Assembly: GCA_902547755.1 (NCBI GenBank)
Contig: CACCPA010000009.1
Coordinates: 46,566 to 110,565 of the forward strand
DNA: 64,000 nt
Direction of reading: 5' to 3'
Source: Halieaceae bacterium
GTDB lineage: Bacteria > Pseudomonadota > Gammaproteobacteria > Pseudomonadales > Halieaceae
Below the pieces are notes generated by a model, which saw only the letters and a list, made by a program, of their open reading frames with translations, was not told where the DNA came from and searched no databases. The position numbers were made by a program, and so were the translations under genes. This document shows, in pieces, positions 55,444 through 63,794 of the stretch (positions are counted from its first letter, which is position 1; every line of letters starts with the position of its first letter).

Positions 55444-56478
55444 TTAGCGGGATAAGGCCGCTGTGAGGAGTCGTGCTGTGATGTCAACGAGGGGAATCAC
55501 CCGTTCGTAGGCCATGCGCGTAGGCCCAATGACACCGAGGACACCAACTGGCTGTGTACCCTGAGCATAGGGCGCAGTAATGACACTGTAGTCACCCAGC
55601 ACCTCATAACCGGCCTCTTCACCGATAAAGATTTGGACCCCATCAGCAAGAGAACATCGATCAAGAAGTTCCAAGAGGTCACGCTTGCGCTCGAAGGCAT
55701 CGAACAACTCCCGAAGTTTGTCCATGTCATTGGCACTCGCCTGCCGAATCAGCCGGCTCTCACCCGCAACAACGTACTTCTCCTGCGAGTCCTGCACGTC
55801 CATCGCTTCTTTGGCAACCTGCAGTGCAGCTTCCATCTGCGCGTCAATGCGCGCTCTCGACTCGGCCATTTCGGTCACCAGTAATTCCTTCACCTGAGCC
55901 AAATCATTACCGGCGTACCGTTGATTGATGAAATCCGCTGCTGACTTCAGCTGAGCCTCGGTCAGTGGGTGCGATAGCTCAATAACGCGGTTCTGCACTT
56001 CGCGCTCATTGACCACCAAGATGACAAGGACCCTCGAATCGGAGAGGGGTAGGAACTCAATTTGCCGTAGCTGCACAGCAGTTGGACGAGGGACGGTAAC
56101 AATGCCCGCCTGTGCCGTGACCTGTGTCAGCAAATGTGACGCCGATGCAATGAGATCTGACGAAGGTCGGCTCGGGTTCAATTCGTGTTTCAGGGCCTGA
56201 ATCGCGGCTTCATCAATGGGACTGGTCTGCAACAAGCTGTCGACAAACAAGCGATAGCCCTGGGATGTAGGCACCCGACCGGCAGAAGTGTGAGGCGAAG
56301 ACAAAAACCCACGGTCTTCAAGGTCCGACATGACGTTACGAATCGTCGCGGGACTCACTGACATGCCGCTCTCCCCGTGCAATGCTTTGGAGCCCACGGG
56401 CTGACCTTCGCGTATGTGCATATCCACCAGGGTTCGCAACAAAGAGGCTGCGCGTGGTGAAAGACCGTCCGATGACAT
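55444..56478 (-). CDS. hrcA: Heat-inducible transcription repressor HrcA
   Basis: HrcA binds CIRCE and is inactivated by heat through a GroEL-dependent cycle. The 344-residue protein has a winged-helix N terminus (about 1-75, with SPATIRNVMSDLEDRGFLSSPHTSAGRVPT) and the GAF-like dimer domain. One perfect CIRCE lies before groES; none was found at hrcA itself, grpE or dnaK. It is divergent from recN. TAGGAG precedes the ATG, within a CTCCTAGGAG palindrome. A sigma70-like TTGCGG-N16-TACAAC is possible upstream. Confidence 0.96.
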   Translation of the reverse strand: MSSDGLSPRAASLLRTLVDMHIREGQPVGSKALHGESGMSVSPATIRNVMSDLEDRGFLSSPHTSAGRVPTSQGYRLFVDSLLQTSPIDEAAIQALKHELNPSRPSSDLIASASHLLTQVTAQAGIVTVPRPTAVQLRQIEFLPLSDSRVLVILVVNEREVQNRVIELSHPLTEAQLKSAADFINQRYAGNDLAQVKELLVTEMAESRARIDAQMEAALQVAKEAMDVQDSQEKYVVAGESRLIRQASANDMDKLRELFDAFERKRDLLELLDRCSLADGVQIFIGEEAGYEVLGDYSVITAPYAQGTQPVGVLGVIGPTRMAYERVIPLVDITARLLTAALSR

Positions 56479-56600
56479 GTTGATCTCCTAGGAGTTGAGT
56501 TGTAGCACAGACCTGTCGGACCGCAAAGCGCGAAAATGATGAGTGGTTTATCAACAACTGGTGTTCCGAATCGAAGACACCTGAGCTATAACGGAGCTAT

Positions 56601-56636
56601 TAACAAGACACGGTCGCCTAACAAGAAACGGTCATC
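56601..56636. repeat. 18-base imperfect tandem repeat at the recN start
   Basis: TAACAAGACACGGTCGCC (56601-56618) and TAACAAGAAACGGTCATC (56619-56636) are adjacent near-copies (15 of 18 identical). The second ends directly before the recN ATG. No clear Shine-Dalgarno sequence is visible, and the repeat occupies that place. Confidence 0.75.
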
Positions 56637-58283
56637 ATGCTTACGGACCTCTCCATCCGCGATTACGCCATTGTTCAGCGCCTCGATATCGAGCTCCATG
56701 CTGGAATGAGCTGCGTTACCGGCGAGACCGGAGCGGGTAAGTCGATCATGCTCGATGCGCTCGGTTTGTGTATCGGCGACCGAGCTGATGCAAAAGCTGT
56801 GAGAGCCGGTGCTGACCGTGCCGAAATTTCAGCCCTCTTTTCGGTAGAGCATCTCCCAGAGGCGCAGGCTTGGCTTGATCGAGCAGCCCTACTCGAGGGC
56901 CACGAGTGTTTGATCCGCCGCACAGTCACCTCAGACGGTCGATCCAGAGCCTTCATCAACGGCAGTCCGGCAACGCTCGCTCAGTGCAAAGAACTGGGCG
57001 AGCTCTTGGTTGACTTGCACAGTCAGCACGCACACCAGTCCCTTCTCCGCCGCTCCGTGCAACGCGAGTTACTCGATGCATTTTCTGGAACAAGCGAGGA
57101 CGCCTCAGCAATTGCAGAGGAGGCAGCGAGCGTTCGCGCATTGAAGCTCGAGTTGGAGACCTTGCGTTCTTCTAGCAATGAAATCGCCGAGCGCAGGGAT
57201 CTGCTCAATTACCAGATCGATGAATTAGCCGCACTGAGTTTTGGCGACACCGAGCTTGAGTCACTTGAGTCCGACCAAAAAGTTCTGAGCAACGCGACGT
57301 GGATCATGGAGACGGTGCATGCGATTGCCGAGCAGTGTGCGAGCCTGAGCGATCAGTTGCGATCCTCTGTCTCGCAACTTAGCGATGATCGACTGGGCAG
57401 TAAGATCGATGAAAGCCACGAGCTTGTCTCGTCATCGCAGATTCAACTGGACGAGGCGGCATCCGAATTACGACGCTTTCTTGATGGAGTTGAGCTCGAC
57501 CCGCAGCGTCTAGGCGAAGTAGAGAGCCGACTCGATACTGCCTACAGCTTGGCTAGAAAGCACCGTATTCGACCCGAGGAGCTTGCGGGACACCTTGAGA
57601 CCCTGAGCACGGAGCTCGAAAATCTTGAGCACGGTAGTCAGCGGCTCGATGAGCTCGAGACAGAGATTGAGACGCGCCACACGCGCTGGAAAGAGCGCGC
57701 CAACGCACTCACTGATCTGCGTAAACAGGGTGCCCGCCGATTGGCAGAGCGAGCCATGGAGTTGCTGGCACAGCTTGCCATGGAGCGCTGTGAGGTCGAC
57801 ATTGGCTTCATCGACATTGATGCTGAAAAGCTCGACCCGCGTGGTTTAGAGGAAATAGAAATCTGGATCGCAACCAATCCTGGTAGCCAGCCAGGTCCTC
57901 TTAACAAAGTTGCCTCAGGCGGCGAGCTGTCTCGCATCTCCCTCGCCTTGCAAGTAGCGGTAGCTGACAAGGCAACAGCGCCTACCATGATTTTTGACGA
58001 GGTCGATGTGGGTGTTGGTGGAGCCGTTGCTGACGTCGTTGGCAGGTTACTAAGAACACTGGCGGACAATGTGCAAGTCTTGTGCGTCACCCACCTGCCG
58101 CAGGTCGCAGCGAAAGGTCATCAACACATCCAGGTCAGCAAAACAGGTGATCACGTTGTTACGACCAGCCTGCAGTACCTATCTGATGAAGAACGTGTTG
58201 AAGAACTCAGCCGCATGCTAGGCGGCGCCGTGGTGACCGATGCAACCAGAGAGAACGCGCGCGAGTTACTCGCTGCGACTTAA
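56637..58283 (+). CDS. recN: DNA repair protein RecN
   Basis: RecN is an SMC-like ATPase involved in double-strand break repair. Walker A GETGAGKS is at 29-36; the ABC signature ASGGELSRISLALQ near 424-437 and Walker B TMIFDEVDVGVGG near 453-465 are present. The central part is a coiled coil (about 150-370). The length of 548 is standard. Unlike E. coli, no clear LexA box was seen in the short leader. It is divergent from hrcA and convergent with fur, seven bases away. Confidence 0.95.
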   Translation: MLTDLSIRDYAIVQRLDIELHAGMSCVTGETGAGKSIMLDALGLCIGDRADAKAVRAGADRAEISALFSVEHLPEAQAWLDRAALLEGHECLIRRTVTSDGRSRAFINGSPATLAQCKELGELLVDLHSQHAHQSLLRRSVQRELLDAFSGTSEDASAIAEEAASVRALKLELETLRSSSNEIAERRDLLNYQIDELAALSFGDTELESLESDQKVLSNATWIMETVHAIAEQCASLSDQLRSSVSQLSDDRLGSKIDESHELVSSSQIQLDEAASELRRFLDGVELDPQRLGEVESRLDTAYSLARKHRIRPEELAGHLETLSTELENLEHGSQRLDELETEIETRHTRWKERANALTDLRKQGARRLAERAMELLAQLAMERCEVDIGFIDIDAEKLDPRGLEEIEIWIATNPGSQPGPLNKVASGGELSRISLALQVAVADKATAPTMIFDEVDVGVGGAVADVVGRLLRTLADNVQVLCVTHLPQVAAKGHQHIQVSKTGDHVVTTSLQYLSDEERVEELSRMLGGAVVTDATRENARELLAAT

Positions 58284-58290
58284 AAACGGT

Positions 58291-58704
58291 CTATCGCTTT
58301 TTGCGAACGTACAACACCAATGAGTGATCTATAATTTCGTAGCCCTGCTCGGCAGCGATGGCATGTTGTCTCGCCTCAATCTCCTCGTCAACGAACTCAA
58401 TGATCTCATTATTGTCCACGTCTACCATGTGATCGTGGTGATCATCGGTCGCAAGTTCAAAAACCGAGTGCCCAGATTCGAAGTTATGTCGCTCGACCAA
58501 GCCTGCCGTCTCAAACTGCGTTAAAACACGGTATACGGTGGCCAAACCCACATCATCACCGGCATCACGGAGACGCTGGTAAACATCCTCAGCACTCAAA
58601 TGCGCGCCTTCATCGGCCGACTCACTCAGGATCGACAAAATATTGAGACGGGGAAGAGTCACTTTTAAGCCCGCTCGCTTCAAATCGACATTTTGATTCG
58701 TCAC
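58291..58704 (-). CDS. fur: Ferric uptake regulator Fur
   Basis: Fur represses iron-uptake genes with Fe2+. The winged-helix part carries AGLKVTLPRLNIL and LATVYRVLTQFETAGLV, and the metal region has DDHHDHMVDVDNNEIIEF. The two cysteines of the structural zinc pair found in E. coli are replaced (MVDVDNN), as in Pseudomonas Fur. The C terminus ends VLYVRKKR. The GTG at 58704 follows GAGG by seven bases; upstream in-frame codons lack similarity. It is divergent from bamE. The length is 137 residues. Confidence 0.95.
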   Translation of the reverse strand: MTNQNVDLKRAGLKVTLPRLNILSILSESADEGAHLSAEDVYQRLRDAGDDVGLATVYRVLTQFETAGLVERHNFESGHSVFELATDDHHDHMVDVDNNEIIEFVDEEIEARQHAIAAEQGYEIIDHSLVLYVRKKR

Positions 58705-58770
58705 AGTATTTCCTCGAAGACGGTGAATGAGGGTATGATGCCAGCCGGTCACCCAACAGGAAAGTCTGCC

Positions 58771-59151
58771 TTGCAATCTCGTTCGCGTCTAACACTCAGT
58801 TTGTCTCTTTTACTGCCGCTCGCCACACTTGGTGCGTGCAGCGGTATTGGCTTCCCCGGCGTTTACCAAATTAACGTTGAACAGGGCAACATTGTGAACC
58901 AAGAGATGGTCGACCAACTCACGCCGCAGATGACGCGACGCCAGGTTCGTTTTGTGTTGGGCACACCCATCATTGAAGATACGTTTAACGCCGCTCGTTG
59001 GGATTACGTGTATGTGGTCCGCCTCGGCAACGAAAATCTATCTCGCTCCCAGCTCACCGTGGTTTTCGAGGGTGACATACTGGTTGATGTCGAAGGCGAT
59101 CTTGTCAGCGAAAACTGGCCAGAAAAAAAGGCAGAGACAGAAGGTTCTTAA
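58771..59151 (+). CDS. bamE: Outer-membrane assembly factor BamE (SmpA/OmlA)
   Basis: BamE is a lipoprotein of the BAM complex that inserts outer-membrane beta-barrels. The product (126 residues) has a signal with lipobox LGAC (C23), followed by VNQEMVDQLTPQMTRRQVRFVLGTPIIEDTF, the SmpA motif. TTG 58771 is chosen as start because AGGAAAG lies six bases before. A TATGAT (58734-58739) could be its -10, which would put the ATGs at 58735 and 58738 upstream of the transcript start. It is divergent from fur, as in Pseudomonas. Confidence 0.92.
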   Translation: MQSRSRLTLSLSLLLPLATLGACSGIGFPGVYQINVEQGNIVNQEMVDQLTPQMTRRQVRFVLGTPIIEDTFNAARWDYVYVVRLGNENLSRSQLTVVFEGDILVDVEGDLVSENWPEKKAETEGS

Positions 59152-59174
59152 AGGGAGGCTCCCGAGACCGACGG

Positions 59175-59474
59175 TTAAGCCCGCTCGGCTTTCGCCTTTT
59201 CCGCTCTGGCTCGCCTAACCGCTTTTGGATCGACCAAAAGCTCTCTGTAAACTTCTACTCTTTCACCCTCTGAAAGCTCGTGAATGGCTGGCACCACTTT
59301 ACCGAACACACCCAACTTCGCCGTCGATAGATCCGGCAAGTCGTCAAAGAAGCGTCCCATATTGGCCTGCTCAACCGCCTCCAGAGCAGTCGTCCCCGCA
59401 GCGACATATAGCTTTTCGATGCGCTGCTTGTCGGGCAACGCGTAGGCCACTTCGACGTTAATCATCTCGGACAT
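59175..59474 (-). CDS. rnfH: RnfH family protein (UPF0125)
   Basis: This 99-residue protein has the RnfH beta-grasp pattern VEVAYALPDKQ, KLGVFGKVV and LSEGERVEVYRELLVDPK. The basic C-terminal tail is rich in Arg, Lys and Ala. Its function is not established; it usually lies between ratA and bamE, exactly as here. It follows ratA by 45 bases. An alternative start at the Met three codons in is possible. Confidence 0.9.
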   Translation of the reverse strand: MSEMINVEVAYALPDKQRIEKLYVAAGTTALEAVEQANMGRFFDDLPDLSTAKLGVFGKVVPAIHELSEGERVEVYRELLVDPKAVRRARAEKAKAERA

Positions 59475-59519
59475 AAACTACTATTAGACCTTCACCGGTT
59501 GCAGAGAGCCGTACCTTCG

Positions 59520-59957
59520 TTACTGCTGACTCAGTTGATTGGCACGTTTTACCATCGCATCAACCATATCATTTGCCACACTTTCAAAAAGCCGACTCGC
59601 CGCCATCTTAAGCAGACCCGAGCGCAATTGGAACGTTAGGTAGAGTGATACACGGCAGGCGTCTTCACTCAGCGCTTCAAAGCGCCACTCACCGCCCAGT
59701 GAATCAAAGGGCCCGTCTTCAAGCTCGAGACGAATCGAGGCGGGCCACGCATTGGTATTACGCGTTACAAAGGACTGCTTGACCCCCGCCTTCGCTAAAT
59801 CGAGCCGAGCCACTACGCCCGCGTCGGTGGTCTCAAGAATTTCGGCGCCGCTGCAGCCCGGCAGAAACTCGGGATACCGCGCAATATCAGCGACCAGGTC
59901 AAACATGGTCTGTGCTGAATGCATAAGTAATGCCGTTTTTTGAATGGTGGTTGCCAC
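59520..59957 (-). CDS. ratA: RatA/Coq10-like START-domain protein
   Basis: This 145-residue SRPBCC protein resembles RatA (YfjG) and Coq10. Motifs are MFDLVADIARYPEFLPGCSGAEIL and LDLAKAGVKQSFVTRN, with a C-terminal helix ending ANQLSQQ. RatA was described as a ribosome subunit association toxin, while homology suggests binding of ubiquinone; both are reported roles and the choice is open. GTG 59957 is preferred because family similarity begins there; a TTG/ATG further upstream would add unrelated residues. rnfH follows. Confidence 0.88.
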   Translation of the reverse strand: MATTIQKTALLMHSAQTMFDLVADIARYPEFLPGCSGAEILETTDAGVVARLDLAKAGVKQSFVTRNTNAWPASIRLELEDGPFDSLGGEWRFEALSEDACRVSLYLTFQLRSGLLKMAASRLFESVANDMVDAMVKRANQLSQQ

Positions 59958-60049
59958 GATGTCTCTTTCTATGCCGTTAAAACGTCTCGTTAGAGGGTCC
60001 TTCGCCTGCACATAACCTTAACTCTTAGCTCTCTTAAAACTGGGCTGAG

Positions 60050-61369
60050 TTACAGTGCAACCCGCATGATCGCGAAAATGCTCAGCGCAAAACACAGTAC
60101 GGGTGTTACCCAACGTGTAATGATGAACCAAAGGTAAAATACGGTAAAACGCTCGCGGTACTTCTCGCCACGGAGAATAGGCCTCGGCACCCGCCAGGCG
60201 GTAAATACCGCGGTCAAGCCCAGCACCATGGGTACCATGACCGGCACCAACCAGGAATCGATAGTGAGGCGCGCGACGGGGTTTGCGAGAGCAAATGAAG
60301 CGGATAACCACAGCGCAAAGGCAACGACAGCCATGGCAATAGGCCTGGGCACATCCATTTCTCGCCGCAAAATCGACACCATGGGCTCGATCAGGGCTAT
60401 CAAGGCAGCAAGGCTCGCCAACTTGATGGACATCATGACCAATAGCCCAAAGAGCTCCCCTGTGGGTAGATTCGCGAAGGCATAGGGAATAGAAACCACC
60501 AGAAGCGCCAATCCTTGAGTCATTTCGACATCCACGGCGGCAGTGACTGCAACAACGATAATGGCCAGCAACAGCATGGCCGCCGTATCCAAAATGCCGA
60601 CGGCGATGACGGAGCGAACCAAAGGCAACCCTGCTGGCGATCGACTTCCGAAAACTAAACCCACACCTACGCCGACACCCAGACTCGACAAGGCAGCTAA
60701 TGCCGCTGTCACCGCTCCTGACTGGGTCAGCTGTTCGGGTCGATACTTAAAGATCCATTCGTTCGCCGCTGAGATATCCCCGACCTCAAAGGCATAACCC
60801 AATGCCGAGTAGGTCATTAGCAGAATGAGTGGCATGAGAATCCAGCCCGCGAGCAAAAGAACTACCTGTGGTCCCGGTAACGCAGCCACGATAACAAGCG
60901 CGATCAACACACCCAGTACCCGCAGGTGATCGGCATTCTCAATCGCTGAGAGCGTGTTAATGATCTCGCTCGCGCTCGCAGAGTCCCAGTCACCGTTGTA
61001 AAGATAGAGGCTGGCCTCCGCACCCAGTACCAGTGGTACCAACATCAACGTCGCAATCATGAAGGCCAAGACTGCCTGCAGTGCACCAATCCAGCGCCAG
61101 CGCGTATCGCGACCTGCAAGCGATGCAACCCACTGAATCGAGCCCATGGGCGAACTTCGACCGATGCTACCCATGGTCAGCTCAGCAATAAGAACAGGCC
61201 CCACAACGAGGGCTAGGACAGTGACATAGACCAGCAAAAACGCGCCACCACCCTGCTCGCCGATTACATAGGGCAGACGCAACACATTACCAAGCCCTAA
61301 CGATACCGCGAGCAGAGCAAAGATAAGCGAAGTCCGTCCTCGCCAGGGTTGTTGAACGTTACTGTCCAC
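60050..61369 (-). CDS. Sodium-dependent transporter, SNF (NSS) family
   Basis: This 439-residue membrane protein of the neurotransmitter:sodium symporter family has about 12 helices. It opens with the conserved unwound helix-1 segment SLGLGNVLRLPYVIGEQGGGAFLLVY. Relatives import amino acids or other amines with sodium; the substrate is unknown. It lies between ratA and smpB, a pair that is often adjacent in gammaproteobacteria. It is divergent from smpB, with only about 70 bases between the two start codons. Confidence 0.9.
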   Translation of the reverse strand: MDSNVQQPWRGRTSLIFALLAVSLGLGNVLRLPYVIGEQGGGAFLLVYVTVLALVVGPVLIAELTMGSIGRSSPMGSIQWVASLAGRDTRWRWIGALQAVLAFMIATLMLVPLVLGAEASLYLYNGDWDSASASEIINTLSAIENADHLRVLGVLIALVIVAALPGPQVVLLLAGWILMPLILLMTYSALGYAFEVGDISAANEWIFKYRPEQLTQSGAVTAALAALSSLGVGVGVGLVFGSRSPAGLPLVRSVIAVGILDTAAMLLLAIIVVAVTAAVDVEMTQGLALLVVSIPYAFANLPTGELFGLLVMMSIKLASLAALIALIEPMVSILRREMDVPRPIAMAVVAFALWLSASFALANPVARLTIDSWLVPVMVPMVLGLTAVFTAWRVPRPILRGEKYRERFTVFYLWFIITRWVTPVLCFALSIFAIMRVAL

Positions 61370-61406
61370 GACTGTCTTCCACTGATAACTCTTGCCACTA
61401 AAACAT

Positions 61407-61435
61407 CAGACACTGATAAACCCGATGCGTATAAT
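61407..61435 (+). promoter_or_regulatory. Candidate sigma70 promoter of smpB
   Basis: CAGACA (61407-61412), 17 bases, then a perfect TATAAT (61430-61435). The expected start point (about seven bases after the -10) falls on the smpB ATG at 61442, suggesting a leaderless or nearly leaderless message. Confidence 0.55.
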
Positions 61436-61441
61436 GCGGCG

Positions 61442-61927
61442 ATGGGTAAAGGCAAAAAGAAAAAACCATCGGACAACACCATAGCGCAAAACAAGCGTGC
61501 ACGGTTCGAATATCACCTGCTTGATACATTCGAAGCTGGAGTGTCACTGATGGGCTGGGAAGTGAAAGCGCTGCGCGCTGGCCGTGTTCAGCTCACTGAA
61601 TCCTTTGTGGTGATGACAAAAGGCGAAGCCTTCCTCCTCGGATCTCAAATCTCACCGCTCGACACGGTATCCACGCACTATGTTGTGGAGAAAACGCGAT
61701 CGCGAAAGCTTCTCTTACACAAAAAAGAGCTCGCCAAAATCAACCAAGCACTGACACAGAAAGGTCAGACCTGCGTCTGCACCGCGCTCTACTGGAAGGG
61801 TCATCTGGTGAAAGCAAAAGTTGCGATTGCTCAAGGTAAGAAGCAACACGACAAGCGTGACACGGAAAAACAGCGCGACTGGCAGCGCGATAAAGCGCGG
61901 ATTGTTCGAGAAAACGTTAAGCAGTAG
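61442..61927 (+). CDS. smpB: SsrA-binding protein SmpB
   Basis: SmpB brings tmRNA to stalled ribosomes for trans-translation. The product has 161 residues with NKRARFEYHLLDTFEAGVSL, GWEVKALRAGRVQL and KGKKQHDKRDTEKQRDWQ, all family motifs. The lysine-rich N terminus MGKGKKKK matches the family start. In-frame codons upstream lie in the NSS promoter region and are not homologous. No ribosome site is visible. The ssrA gene is not in this window. Confidence 0.96.
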   Translation: MGKGKKKKPSDNTIAQNKRARFEYHLLDTFEAGVSLMGWEVKALRAGRVQLTESFVVMTKGEAFLLGSQISPLDTVSTHYVVEKTRSRKLLLHKKELAKINQALTQKGQTCVCTALYWKGHLVKAKVAIAQGKKQHDKRDTEKQRDWQRDKARIVRENVKQ

Positions 61928-61936
61928 CGCTACTGC
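61921..61936. repeat. 16-base perfect palindrome shared by the ends of smpB and the TauE/SafE gene
   Basis: GCAGTAGCGCTACTGC is its own reverse complement. It contains the last Gln codon and TAG stop of both convergent genes (smpB stop 61925-61927, permease stop 61930-61932). It may act as a small bidirectional hairpin, but no T run follows on either side. Confidence 0.85.
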
Positions 61937-62685
61937 AATCCCGCATAAGTATTCCAACCACCCAACGCCAGCGCCACGACAAGCGCGACAGGACGGTATG
62001 CATTACCCCCAAATCGGTGGAATGCCCGATGTCCCAACTGATCTCCTATAAAGCTCATTGGAAAAGCGAGCATTAGGAGCAGTAAGGGCGTTGCCGTTAC
62101 CATGTCCGCAACTGTGAACATGACCACGGCAAGAACGTTCGACGCGAAGAAGAACGCCATCAGAAATGCGCGTGCAGCGCCCGGGTCTGCGATGACAGCC
62201 ATGGCGTACACCACGACGGGTGGTCCGGGAATCGCAAAGGCACCGTTCATGAGTCCCGAGGCGATACCTGTTCCAGCCGTCACGCACTTGGGCACCGTCA
62301 CTTTGCTAGATGGCCTTACCAGCGCGGTCGCCAGTGTGGCAACAGTGACGGACAGGCCAATCCACAGCTGAAACTCGGATCGGGACATGCCGCTCAAAAG
62401 GTAAACACCAACGGCCGTGCCAGCCAGCGACCCCAAGATCATGGGCGTGAACTGATCGATAGGGAACTTGCCCCACCACTCTTTGTAGCTCGTGGAGCTG
62501 ACGGCGATGGTTAAGGTTGCGGCCAACACGACGGCCTCATTCGGCAAGAGCAGGAGTGAAAAAACGGGAACCGCAATCATGGCGAATCCAAAACCCGTGA
62601 AGGCCCTCAACAGCGCTGCGGCCAACGCGGTACCAGCCACAGCAATGAGCTGCAGTGGTGACAATAATTCAAGTAATGAGTCCAT
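61930..62685 (-). CDS. TauE/SafE family anion permease
   Basis: This 251-residue membrane protein has about seven to eight helices. Both halves carry the family repeat, for example ALLRAFTGFGFAMIAVP in the first and AGTGIASGLMNGAFAIPGPPVVVY in the second. Family members export sulfite, sulfoacetate or related organic anions; the substrate here is unknown. The ATG at 62685 follows GGGATAGG at a fitting distance, and an upstream in-frame ATG does not. It converges with smpB with only two bases between stop codons. Confidence 0.88.
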   Translation of the reverse strand: MDSLLELLSPLQLIAVAGTALAAALLRAFTGFGFAMIAVPVFSLLLLPNEAVVLAATLTIAVSSTSYKEWWGKFPIDQFTPMILGSLAGTAVGVYLLSGMSRSEFQLWIGLSVTVATLATALVRPSSKVTVPKCVTAGTGIASGLMNGAFAIPGPPVVVYAMAVIADPGAARAFLMAFFFASNVLAVVMFTVADMVTATPLLLLMLAFPMSFIGDQLGHRAFHRFGGNAYRPVALVVALALGGWNTYAGLQ

Positions 62686-62854
62686 GAGCGCGCCTATCCC
62701 TCGGGCGTTGCTATGGTAGAGGAATGAGCCCGCGTAATCAGCCATAAATTTTTAGCAAGAGTGAGTTTAAGTGAGAACCCAACACCCACTAGGCATAGCG
62801 GCTGCGTCTTAGTGCATGTATCTCACGGCTACTGTTATCTGGTTCTCTTTTTAT

Positions 62855-63349
62855 CTACTTCTCTTCCGGCTCTGGCCTATGCGGACTCATGCCTCCCCCG
62901 TCTTGCCCACCCTGCCTCGCGCTGCGCTGCCGGCCGGGCTGCTTGAAGAGATAAGGCGCCGCTTGCATTCGCTGCTTGGCATCAAGCGACAAGAGCACGT
63001 CAATGCCCACCTCGTGAATGAGCTCGTGATAATCCGCTGTAGATCGCCGCATGTCAGCGAGGCCAACCGCTAGCTCTTCACGAGTCAAGTTTTCGGACTG
63101 AAGTAACTTACGCAAGGCGCGCTCCGACTGACGAACGTCTCGGCGAGCCGCTATTACCTCGCGTGAGTGCTCTCGCAAAATCGGTCTCGCTTTTTCTCGA
63201 ACGCCCTTGGGCACCTCTTTAAACGCCCAGGCCAACGGTGGAGGACTATGCCTACCTTCGCGAAGCATATGGCCACTAATCAAACCTGCTAACAGCAAAT
63301 TCAGGGCAATCGACACGACGACCAAGCCAATCAATGCTCTATGACTCAT
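62855..63349 (-). CDS. Periplasmic metal-sensor-like protein (heavy-metal resistance / CpxP-Spy-like)
   Basis: This 164-residue protein has an N-terminal membrane anchor (about 8-28) and then a helical periplasmic domain. The sequence PPLAWAFKEVPKGVREKARPILREHSREVIAARRDVRQSERALRKLL is split over helices typical of the Metal_resist/ZraP-Spy group. The tail is rich in Gln, Gly and Pro. ATG 63349 follows GAGGAG and overlaps the end of the anti-sigma-like gene by 11 bases. With the ECF sigma gene upstream it forms a three-gene stress-sensing operon. Metal binding is inferred by family, not shown. Confidence 0.75.
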   Translation of the reverse strand: MSHRALIGLVVVSIALNLLLAGLISGHMLREGRHSPPPLAWAFKEVPKGVREKARPILREHSREVIAARRDVRQSERALRKLLQSENLTREELAVGLADMRRSTADYHELIHEVGIDVLLSLDAKQRMQAAPYLFKQPGRQRSARQGGQDGGGMSPHRPEPEEK

Positions 63350-63794
63350 CTGAATACTCCTCGCCCACAATCGTGAAGCTGTATTGCTCTGCCTGTGACC
63401 AGTCCTCCACAGGCTCATACGTTGTCGACCCGACAGCGATACCCGCACTCAAAGTAAGACTTGCGGCGAGTGCCGGCTTCCAGACATCTGACGACAATGA
63501 CTCTGCCACAACTTCGAGGCCTCTACTTAGTCGCTGGGACAGCGTCAGCTGCTGCGGTAAGCGACGGGCAATCTGTTGCGCAACTTGGGTAGCGTCTAGT
63601 GTCGCCACCCGAGCGGATTGCTGAAGAAGACTATCTAACGACGCCTCCTCACTGAGGATTTGCCGCACCTGATCATTCGATTGCAAAGCATCGAGCGTTG
63701 CGCCCCGTTCTGCTTCGGGCCATGCGCTCTGCTCAGCTCCGTAGGTAGCTATGACGTCTATTTCACGCTTCTGGCATTTTTCGTCTGGGTTCAT
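63339..63794 (-). CDS. Putative membrane-anchored anti-sigma factor
   Basis: The 151-residue product has a soluble N-terminal part of about 105 residues with repeated helices (AEQSAWPEAERGATLDALQSN near 20-40). A single hydrophobic segment follows (about 107-128, KPALAASLTLSAGIAVGSTTY) and then a short periplasmic tail. It overlaps the ECF sigma gene upstream as ATGA. This position, and its membrane topology, suggest an anti-sigma factor; no classical HxxxCxxC zinc motif is present. It is downstream of sigma and upstream of the metal-sensor gene. Confidence 0.7.
   Translation of the reverse strand: MNPDEKCQKREIDVIATYGAEQSAWPEAERGATLDALQSNDQVRQILSEEASLDSLLQQSARVATLDATQVAQQIARRLPQQLTLSQRLSRGLEVVAESLSSDVWKPALAASLTLSAGIAVGSTTYEPVEDWSQAEQYSFTIVGEEYSDES

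Noticed and set aside
54657..56636. Search for CIRCE before hrcA, grpE and dnaK
   Set aside because: No TTAGCACTC-N9-GAGTGCTAA or close variant was seen in these leaders.
56479..56636. LexA (SOS) box before recN
   Set aside because: No CTGT-N8-ACAG-like sequence was found; a lineage-specific box cannot be excluded by eye.
61349..61441. Upstream extension of the smpB frame to 61349
   Set aside because: It would add 31 residues with no similarity and would run through the promoter of smpB.
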